Source of the DNA: Amoebophrya sp. A120
Lineage: Eukaryota; Sar; Dinophyceae; Syndiniales; Amoebophryaceae
DNA length: 64,000 nucleotides
Reading direction: 5' to 3'
NCBI GenBank assembly: GCA_905178155.1
Contig: CAJINV010000009.1
Coordinates: 917,415 to 981,414, forward strand
Under the pieces are notes generated by a model. The model was not told where the DNA came from and did no database searches. It saw only the letters and a program-made list of their open reading frames with translations. Shown in pieces: positions 45,859-54,900 of the stretch (positions are counted from its first letter, which is position 1; each line of letters opens with the position of its first letter). Both the position numbers and the translations under genes were made by a program.

Positions 45859-48274
45859 CTACATCGTTTTTGCAAGAACATCAATATCCAACGGAAATCC
45901 TCTTTGTACCCTGCGTATCATCTGTTCCACGTCTTCGAGGCTGCGTCCTTCGAACATCCGTTGCTCCCGGAGACTCGTGAGGGCTCGGATGCCTGTTCCC
46001 CCCATCCAAAGCTCCAGCTTTCGAGCCGCCTGCTGAGCCGCCTTCCTTCTTTCGAAGTCAGTTCGTCCCTGCGGCTCCATGACTGTTTCCCCTAGTTTCA
46101 ATACTTCCTCGTCTGACAGGGTCCACGCTCTGCCTCTAGCCGCCGCCTGTGGTTAGTGCAAATAGAAATAGTGAGAATTCTTCAATCCCCTGATGAAACT
46201 TTGTTCAAGCGGCGAGCGGTGTGCCTCGGTTCATTTTTGTTTTTCTTCCGTTCTCTCCTGGTCCCTTTCTATCTTCGTTTCATGCGTTCAGTCTTCTAGC
46301 TCATGCATGGGCCTTCGTCATCATCATCATCATCATCATCGTCATCAACTGCTTTACTCCGTGGCGTTTCCGTGTAGCTTCGCGCTAAGTTCTTTCATGG
46401 ATGTGCAGTGCTTTTGCTATCTCCTGGTCTTCATGACATGGATGTGCAGTACTTTTGCGTAGCACTTCGAATATATAAATTTAAATATCATTTCTTGTCT
46501 TGAGCAAGATGAATAAAATCTCAACGGTTGCATCTCAATACCATGCACGGCCTCATGCTAAAACACGAGCGAAAACCTTCCAAATTACTCTTGTAAAGCG
46601 GTTGCGTCTCAACGAGTGCATATCAACGGCCTGGGAGGCCTCCGCGACTTTCCGAGGACCTTAACGACTGGCCTCAACAAAAAACACACGCAGGAATTTA
46701 CCGGGGAGAAGGCCGGTAAGCCTATGGGAAAAGCAGAGCCACAGGGCAGGCAACGAAGGCCACACATTTAGAAAAATAAAAGGCACAACGAGGCGGGCAC
46801 GCGGGCCGGGGAGAAACAGCACAAGCGCAGCGATGAAGGAGCAGCGCCGGGCCGGCGGCGGCCGACCTGCCCGACGACCCTAAACCCCAAGCCCTAAACC
46901 CGAAACCATAAACCAGTGGAGCGGGCGGCATCGATTTGGTGCGCCGGCCGTTGAGACATATTTCTCAACGTTGAGCTAGGAGGTCTCAACGTTGAGATCT
47001 GAAAGCGCACTCGAGGTATATGTAGCACAACCATGAATATCTCTCTTGTTTCGTCGTCCTCGTTACCTCACCGGTAAGGCCGCAGAAAGTCACAGATTAC
47101 ATCAAGAAGCTTTTTTGGATGTATGCGCACTAGTTCTAATGAATCATTTCAAATTCTGTGATAGCGTGGGAGCCGCGACAAGAAGGACTAGGACAACAAA
47201 AAACCGAAACTCTTTCAATTTACCGTGTACTTCGCCTTCGGTTTTGGCTTCGCCTCCGGTTCTGGTCCATTGGAAACTTGTATCTCCCTTCGTGGAAAGC
47301 GGGGAAGCGGAAGGCGAAAGGGAAACGGTAGTTGCTGGTCCTGCTCCAAAAAAGCCTCCTCCACCGGCTGCTGCTCCCGCTCGTCGCTAAACTCGCTTGC
47401 TCCACCGGCGTCGACCGCAGCCTTGCTTTTTCCCATGTTGTCTTGCACGTCGTCCGCCACAGCGACGGCGGCAAAGAGATGGACTGCATTACACCCTGCC
47501 AGCAACTTCGAACCGGTTTGAACTCCCCTCGCAAGAACGCCAGATGAAGCTCGCCGAGTCTTCGCTGCGTTTGTCGATTTCTGATCGAGCACCTGATTCT
47601 GCTGCGCGGGGGCGACGTGCCCGCGCAACGGCGGGCCGGGTCGGGGGCTGACATGCAGTCGCAGAAGTCACTTGACGTTTACGATTCGGAAACAAATGAC
47701 CTGCTCTTGCATCTAATTGTAGGCGAAAAAAAACGAACCAACTACTACTACCCTAACATGTTTGCATTGATCAGCTAACGCACGACAAATGGAGCGAGTG
47801 CTTCATTTTCGCTTGGACTTACGTTCACACACCACATAAGCGAGACCATCACTCCCACAGAATCTTCTTCACCTCGATTCGCACTCAAGTTGCTTTTCCC
47901 ATTTCACTTCTCAGCGGCGAATAGTAATATCTTGCGTAGCTTGTATCGATATGTATCAATATCACGAGCTTGTTAGCTTGCCGATGAAAAATGTCCAAAC
48001 GCAAAGCAACGAAGTACTACAATAACTGGTACCTCAACCCCTGAGAACCAAAGTCTTTCCCCGTTGACGATTGCGAAGAGCTATGCGATCTGTCTACGAA
48101 GACACCCTGTTCATTGGATATTGGAGGTTGTTAGTTTGCCTGGAAAACGCGCAGCTCTTGCACGGAATACGTATCTGCTGTAGAAATGCTGTACCAAGCT
48201 TACGATTCACTGACGCAGCTGCGGAACTTCATCACAGCCTTCTCTTTCATTTGCGCCCTCTCGTTCTCGTTCAT
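45859..48274 (-). CDS. Unknown protein (~281 aa) with a long repeat-bearing intron
   Basis: Tentative exons 48274-48215, 48106-48033, 47647-47224, 46146-45859 sum to 846 nt (281 aa plus stop) with consistent phase. The last two are best supported: donor ACACG/GTAAAT, acceptor CCACAG. The first exon relies on a weaker donor, GTCAGT. Exon 3 encodes a Gln/Glu-rich stretch and a Pro/Lys tail (GPEPEAKPKPKAKYT). Exon 4 encodes an ordered helical region (WTLSDEEVLKLGETVMEP, RAARK-type basic helix, EDVEQMIRRVQRGFPLDI) ending VLAKTM. No family was recognised. Its third intron, about 1.08 kb, carries the foldback-like element F and telomere-like repeats. Confidence 0.45.
46317..46345. repeat. CAT/ATC trinucleotide microsatellite
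   Basis: A run of about eight CAT units (TCATCATCATCATCATCATC) within the long intron of the 45859-48274 gene. Simple repeat, no coding role. Confidence 0.8.
46518..46997. mobile_element. Foldback-like element F with TCTCAACG iterons and GC-rich core
   Basis: Left copies of TCTCAACG or close variants occur near 46518, 46533, 46608 and 46622; right copies appear as the complement CGTTGAGA near 46949 and as two palindromes (CTCAACGTTGAG at ~46963, TCTCAACGTTGAGA at ~46984). Between them is a GC-rich core whose right boundary is GCGCCGGCCG, like element D. It lies inside an intron of the 45859-48274 gene. No transposase is seen. Confidence 0.6.
46878..46914 (+). repeat. Degenerate telomere-like heptamer array (CCCTAAA type)
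   Basis: Five tandem 7-mers: CCCTAAA, CCCCAAG, CCCTAAA, CCCGAAA, CCATAAA, then CC. The complement is the TTTAGGG telomere repeat reported for plants and some dinoflagellates. Located in the GC-rich core of element F, far from any chromosome end in this window. Confidence 0.7.
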
Positions 48275-48472
48275 CGTTTTGTGACGTCTACTTTGTTTCT
48301 TTGCTATATTAATGTAGTCGTCGACCCGCGACAGTAGCAGCATCGCCCATAAAAGACACGTTGATGCACGACTATGATCCTGTTTCACGACATTGCGTGG
48401 GATAAGTAAGTATTCGTTTCTTGTCAATACACCGTCGACGCTTAATATTATCATTTTTGCAGCCGCTCATAA

Positions 48473-50589
48473 TCATATGCCACTCAAATCTGCGCACAGG
48501 CTATCCAGCTCGGCGGTAAGGGTTGACAAATCTTTCTGCCGTCTGCTACCGCTCATGACCATGCGACTAGAGTTTGCCGACGCGACTGCAGCTGGCTTGT
48601 TCTGGGTTGTTCGCAGTGTCTCTTCTGGTTCCAGTCGAGAAAAAGAGAAGTCCGAGGCGGGTTCCTCGTCATAGTTCGTGCCCGGGTGTCTGACCGATAT
48701 TGTTTCGCGAATTTCAAAATCTTCCTGCTGTTCTTCTTCGTTCGCACCCATTTCATCGTTCCCATCCTCCTCCTCTGCGTCGCGCGTGTAGTAGTTGAAA
48801 ATGCGATTTTCCGCCGCCTCTGCAGAAGATGAGGCAGAATTTCCGTAGAATGTGTCGCTTCGTTCCTGCACCTCAACGCCACCGTAATCCTCGTCGTGCG
48901 GATTGAAGACCTGCTTCCCAGCTTTGCTGCGGTCCTTGACGATGATCGTGTTTTCGCGGCTGCGCAAATCGTCCATGTTCCACGTTGCCTCGCTGTCCTT
49001 CACCACGTCCTCGGACAGGAGCTTTAGCAAGGCGGATTTGTCCACGACCGCCGTTTCCCCGTCATTCAGGTTCTTCCCCCCCGTGCCCGTCGGAGTCCTG
49101 CTACTGGACAGCGCGCTGTCGTTTAAAGAGAAAGCCTCCTTGATGAACCTGCGCGCACTGGGGCTGAAATTGTTCTTTGAGGTAGAGCAGGAGGAGGAAG
49201 ATTTCGTAGCTGTACCGGCCTGCTTTGACGCACGAGCAGAAGAATCCGTTCCGAGCACGGCAGGGTAGACGACCTTTTCGTTGAACTCCTCCTCCAGCCT
49301 CGCAGTGTCGTTCAGCATCGAGTTGTCGAGCGAAGACGCTCCGGTGGTTGTATTTTTCATCTGCAATCTCAACGCGTCCGCACTGCTTCGCAGAGCCTTC
49401 TCGATGTTGTTTTTGCTTTGTTGTAGCACCGCATCCACGGAAGCGATTTTTGACGTCTGTAGCAGATCGTGCGTTGCGATTTTCTGCTGCTCTGTGTTCG
49501 AGTTGTTCAGTTCCGCAGCCTCATTGCCTTTGTTCCTCAGACTAGAGATCAAGTCGTCAAGATCGACGCCAGAAGCTTCTACTGGAGCTAGTTTTTTCTC
49601 GCCATGATCTACTTTCGCAGCACGCGAAGACGACGCTGCGGAGACGAAGCTATCGACACTCGACCGGTGCAGCAAGTTGTTCCGGATATCCTGGATTACG
49701 CGCTCGTTCTCCTCAAGAAGCGCGCTAGCTTGCTTCATCTTCTCATCCACAAGCGACGTCGCGGTAGGTCTTGCACCAGGCCCTTGTTCAGCAGTCGTGA
49801 TCATCGCAGCGGTGGTGGTCCCCCCCGCGCCGGCGTAGGCGGAGGAAGAGCAGCTGTTGTTCTGCGACCCGAGCAGACTGGTACCGAGGGGCGGACCGGA
49901 CTTGATGTTCTCATAGGACCTCGGCTCCGGATAGAACCGCAATTGCTCTTCACCTTCGCCATGATACGTATCCAACTCGTCGTTCTCGTAGCCATACTCC
50001 TTCGCAGCTGCTGTCGTGGTTGCGTTGTGCACTGCTCCGGCCTCGTGCGAAAAGGGCGAGGAAGAGGGAATCTGCAGCAAAGACGAATTCTGCGTCTCGT
50101 TGAATTCCGAGGAAGCAGCTGGTATCTCGGACTGAACGAGGGAGAGATTCTGCGACTGCGCAGACGGATTCGGGCTCTGCTTCTTTTTCGCGGAGGACGC
50201 TGCTTGCGCCGGCTGCTTCTTGTTGGGCGCGGGCGAAGCTCGGACGCGGGATGACCTGAAGTGATAAATTACTTAGATACGAAAAAAATCATTGAAGACC
50301 TGTAAAGTAGACTTCTGATGAGCCCAAACATAGAATCAGACAGGGTGACGAGAGAATGAGGAAGCGAAGGGCAGTACGAGAGCGAGACAGAGCTGGAGTT
50401 CGGCAGCCCCATGTTCGGAATTTTCGCGGATTCTCGGTTGTACTTTATGCGCTCAACGCTCGTTTGCCGCTTTAGTGCTTGCGCAGCCTCCCTTGCTTTC
50501 TGTGCCTGCGCCGATGCCTGTTCAGCTCGCATGCGCCGTATTGCTTCCTTTCCTCGTTGCTCGCGCTTCTCTGTACGTTTGGTTTTCAT
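48473..50589 (-). CDS. Unknown coiled-coil and acidic Ser-rich protein (664 aa)
   Basis: Two exons, 50589-50378 and 50255-48473, sum to 1995 nt. The donor is CTCTC/GTACTG and the acceptor CACTTCAG, phase 2. An in-frame TAA lies just upstream of the ATG at 50589, which fixes the start. The N-terminus is a basic helix (MKTKRTEKREQRGKEAIRRM), followed by an Ala/Gln/Lys coiled coil to about residue 55. Then a disordered Ser/Pro/Gln region, a helical stretch around VDEKMKQASALLEENERVIQ, and a Glu/Asp-rich segment near the C-terminus. No catalytic motif, membrane segment or signal peptide. A cytoskeletal or scaffold role would be a guess. Confidence 0.55.
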
Positions 50590-50734
50590 TTCAGGTTATT
50601 TTTCGGGTACGTAGTAAATTGTGCCCCATGTTGCTGAAATTCTGACATGAAGAAGACAAAGACTCATCAGGGCAAAAGTATTTGCATTCTCTTTCACATT
50701 CGAAGTCAGTTCCTTTTCCTGCGTTGCCTCATAG

Positions 50735-50971
50735 TCATAACCGCGTTAAGATAAAATCTGCAGCACCTTTCATTTCCGCAGTTGACGCGGTCAGCTTCTT
50801 TTCTTCGATCTGTTCCAGTTCCTCCTCCAGATCGTTCGTATTGCGCATCACGTGGAAGCGGGTTTGTGACCAATCTACGTACCTGAAATACAGGAAAGCA
50901 AACTTCCTCGAAGAATGAAGGAGGTCCGCGCGGAAGCGCACGCGCCTGCAGCTCAATACAAACCTACCCAA
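50735..50971 (-). CDS. Possible small protein (78 aa), doubtful
   Basis: An open frame from ATG 50971 to a TAA, encoding a basic, partly hydrophobic N-terminus and an acidic helix (MRNTNDLEEELEQIEEKKL). It contains both an acceptor-like TTTCAG and donor-like AAAG/GTGCTG, so it may be an exon rather than a whole gene. It cannot be joined to the gene at 50589, which has an upstream stop and no acceptor. No family recognised. Confidence 0.2.
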   Translation of the reverse strand: MGRFVLSCRRVRFRADLLHSSRKFAFLYFRYVDWSQTRFHVMRNTNDLEEELEQIEEKKLTASTAEMKGAADFILTRL

Positions 50972-51059
50972 ATACTCAGCAAAAGGACAAGCCTGCGGCG
51001 CGACTCAAGCCAAACCAGAACCAGCCGAATTTGCACGCTGGCTTGCCCGGATGGAGTTC

Positions 51060-51900
51060 GGGCGACGCGGCAAATCACCCAAAATTGTGCGCATTTTGCC
51101 CAAACCCCGGGCGGTCCAGCCGTGCGCCTTTGGCCCATTTTTCGGGCGGCGCAACTGTGCGCATTTTGCCCACTTTGCGGGCGGTCCAGCTGTGCGCATT
51201 TTGCCCACTTTCGGGCGGTCCAGCTGTGCGCATTTTGCCCAAGCCCCGGGCAGTCCAGCTGTGCGCGTTTTGCATTGCTCACTTTTCGGGCGGTCCAGCT
51301 GCGCGCATTTTGCCCAAGCCCCGGGCGGTCCAGCTGTGCGCATTTTGCCCAAGCCCCGAACGGTCCACCTGTGCGCATTGATTTTGATTGCCCACTTTTC
51401 GGGCGGTCCAGCTGCGCGCATTTTGCCCAAGCCCCGGGCGGTCCAGCTGTGCGCATTTTCCTCACTTTTCGGGCGGTCCAGCTGTGCGCATTTTGCCCAA
51501 GCCCCGGGCGGTCCAGCTGTGCGCATTTTGCTCACTTTTCGGGCGGTCCAGCTGTGCACATTTTGCCCAAGCCCCGGGCGGTCCAGCTGTGCGCATTTTC
51601 CTCACTTTTCGGGCGGTCCAGCTGTGCGCATTTTGCCCAAGCCCCGGGCGGTCCAGCTGTGCGCATTTTCGTCACTTTTCGGGCGGTCCAGCTGTGCGCA
51701 TTTTGCCCAAGCCCCGGGCGGTCCAGCTGTGCGCATTTTGCCCACTTTTCGGGCGGTCCAGCTGTGCGCATTTTCCCCAAGCCCCGGGCGGTCCAGGTGT
51801 GCGCATTTTGCCCACTTTCGGGCGGTCCAGCCGTGCGCATTTTGGCCACTTTTCGGGCGGTCCAGCTGTGCGCATTTTGCCCAAAGTGCGCATAGCTGGG
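51060..51900. repeat. 35-bp minisatellite (~24 copies) in an intergenic region
   Basis: Tandem units of 35 bp, each with GGGCGGTCCAGCTGTGCGCA followed by TTTTGCCCA and either AGCCCC or CTTTTC, so that two variants alternate and give a 70-bp higher-order period over most of the array. Since 35 is not a multiple of 3, all three frames rotate through the same peptide repeats (GRSSCAHFAQAPGGPAVRI) and stay open on both strands. Large open frames here are therefore artefacts. It separates the genes ending at 51990 and starting near 50971. Confidence 0.92.
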
Positions 51901-51989
51901 CCACCCAGCTTTGGGAAAAGAAGTGCACACGGCTGGACCACCACCCGTGATCGCAACGATTTTCTCCATCACAGGTGAAGCAAGGGCGT

Positions 51990-54900
51990 TTAATCTGGCA
52001 AAATGTCGTTTGCAAAGTTGTACCCGCTAGCATCTTGGCACATGACGAGATTATCCGCTTTTTGCCCCAACTGCGTCGTCTCCATCTTCTTCTTTGCTGC
52101 CTTCTCGCGCAACTCCATCAGCCGTCTCGCGTTGATCTCGGCCTGCTTCGATTTCGACCGCTCCAAGTCGAGCTTCCGCTCTTCCTTCTTCTTCCGCATC
52201 GCTAACGGCAGGGCCTCGTATGCTTTCGCAAACCGGTCCCTCTCGTCCTTGGACCGCTGCTCCTGTCTGTACGCGTCCACGAACTCCTGGATCTGTTTCG
52301 CCTCCCGAAGCTCTTCTGACCGTAGAAACCCCTTGCCGTAAACGGTGTTCGGTAGGGTGTCGCAAGAATTCAACCCCATGATGGAGCCGTCAATGGCCGG
52401 ACTCTGGTTCGGCGGAAACACGGAGAACTGCTTGCTGTTGGACTGCGTGAGACCGAGCCTCTCCTCGATCGTGTTGTCGATGGTGGTGGTCAGCCCAAAG
52501 CCGCTCGGGTTCGCGGTCATGTGGACGCTTTGGTCGTTGGCTGTGACAATGTATGTGACGGCGTGTCCTAAAAGCTCGAACACTAAACTTTTTTGCAGTT
52601 GCACTGCAAAAAAGATGATGCTGAAGGCAGCGACTGCAGAAAAGTGTTGTTTGACTGCAGAAAAGATGGAACGGACTGCAGGAAAGTGCTGTTTTCAAAG
52701 AGTAACGGATAACGGATCGAAGAAAGAGTAACGGTTAACGGATTTAACAAAGAGTAACGGCTAACGGCCTGCCCACCACGCCCCCATAGTGCCCCTATCG
52801 CATCTTTTTTGCAGTGGAGCCAATCTTTTTTGCAGTGGAGGCCAATCTTTTTTGCAGTGGAGGCAATCTTTTTTGCAGTGGATGCCATCTTTTTTGCAGT
52901 GAGTGCCATCTTTTCTGCAGTCGAGGACATCTGTTTGGCAGTGGAAGCTGCCAGCTCTGCAATACAGACCCGCCGCCCTCGCCTTCTGCGAAGCCGCAGG
53001 CGGGCCTGCCATGTGCCCCCCTGCAGTCACGTCTTGACGCAAGGCCGCCTGCAGTCGCCTCTTGCCGAAGGACCGGCTGCAGTGCCCCTTCGAAGAAGGC
53101 CTGCAACAATGAATCCCACCCGCAGGTAGGCCAACGATGGCCCCACCATAGCCGCCCCCCCTTGAAGAAGCCGAGATGCTCCATCTTGGGCTTCTTCCCT
53201 CTCGAAGCGGGGGCGAGCGGAGCCCTCCTTGAAAAAGGCGGGATCCCTACCTGGAAAAGGGAGGGCCCCTCAATGATCCGGTCCTGGAGAACCCTGGAGA
53301 TGGGAGGAGCTCCTTGGCTCTCCTGCACGCAGTTGAAGATCTTCTTGTAGTTCATGATCAGGCCTGCCAGCCTCCTCATTCCCGACGCCCACATCCCCGC
53401 AACCTCGTTGCTTCCCGATCCCCCAACTTGCGTCGCTACCCCCTTCCCTAGTCTCCTTCCCGCCCTTTTCTGTGTGCCCCATAGATTCCGCGGGCCCCCA
53501 GGATCTATTCCCCATACGAAACGCAAAAACCAACGCGGGCGAGATAGGGGCCCGAGCTACTGACGCAACGGCCCTCCTCTCAGAACAAAACGGCCAGCAG
53601 GCACAGACCTACTCTTTTAGCCCTTTCTACTAACTTGGGCGAGCCTGCGGCAACTCGCACAAAAACAAGCGGGCCACATGCTGTGACAGTTGCTGAGGTG
53701 CTTGTCGTCGTCCCCACACTTGTCGACAAGCGGATCATCTGCGGCCGCGCGCGGTCTGAGGTGCGCCCGCGCGCGGCGCGCAGCAGCCTGCGCACGCAGG
53801 CGCCTACGTTCGGCGCCAGGTGCCTCCAGGCCTCCGACATCCGGGCGCGACGCAGAAAATTTTTTCCCGCTCCCAGGCCAAGGCGCCTGCGCGCACGCAA
53901 CGCGCGATCGCTTTTGCCTCGGCCAGCCCGCGACACCTGGAAGCGAAAAAAAATTGCGTCGCGCCCTCACCAGGTTCTGGGGCCTGCGCGCGCGGCGCGC
54001 GAATAAATTTTCCCGGCGGCAAGACCCCGACTAGCGGGCGCGTAAAAAAAAATCTGTCGCGCCCCCACCAGGTCAGGGCGCCTGCGCGCGCAACGAACGC
54101 GCGAATAATTTTTTTTCGGCCAGCCGCCGACTGCCGGACGCAAAACAAAACTATGAATGTCACGCCCCGATCAGGTCAGGGCACGTGCGCGCGCAGGGTG
54201 GTAAAATTTTTTTCGGCCAGCCCCGATTGGTGGGCACGTAAAAAAAACTCATCGCGCCCTCACCAGATCAGGGCGACTGCGCGCGCAGCGCGCGAAGAAT
54301 TTTTTTGGGCCAGCCCTCGATTGCTGGACGCGCAAAAAAAAAATACGAATGTGGCGCCCTCACCAGGTCAGGGCGCCTGCGCGCGCAGGGCGCTAGAATC
54401 TTTTCTCTGCCAGGCCCTGACTGCTGGGCCGACGCGACAAAAAAATTGGCGGCCTCACCAGGTCAGGGCGCCTGTGCGCGCAGCGCGCGAAAATTTTTTC
54501 GCTTCGGCCAGTCCCTGATTGGTGGACGCGAAAAAAATTCAGCCGCGCCCTCACCAGGTCAGGGCGCCTGCGCGCGCAGCGCGCGAAAATTTTTTTTCGG
54601 CCAACCCCCGATTGCTGGGCGCCAAAAAAAATTATGAATGTTGCGCCCGAACCAGGCCAGAGCGCCTGCGCGCGCAGGGCGCTAAAAATTTTCTCGGCCA
54701 GCCCTCGATTGGTGGGCGCGTAAAAGAAACGCAGTCGCGCCCTCACGAGGTCAGGGCACCTGCGCGCGCAACAGGCGACAAACTTTTTTCGGCATCCCCC
54801 CGACTGCTGGACGCGGAAAAAAAAAGCATGCCGCGCCCTCGCCAGGTCAGGGCGCCTGCGCGCGCAGGGTGCTCAATTTTTTTTCGGGCAGGCCCCGATT

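Noticed and set aside
50915-51950. Long open frames (up to 326 codons) on both strands over the minisatellite
   Set aside because: The 35-bp unit has no stop in several frames; the predicted peptides are repeats of the unit and lack any non-repeat domain.
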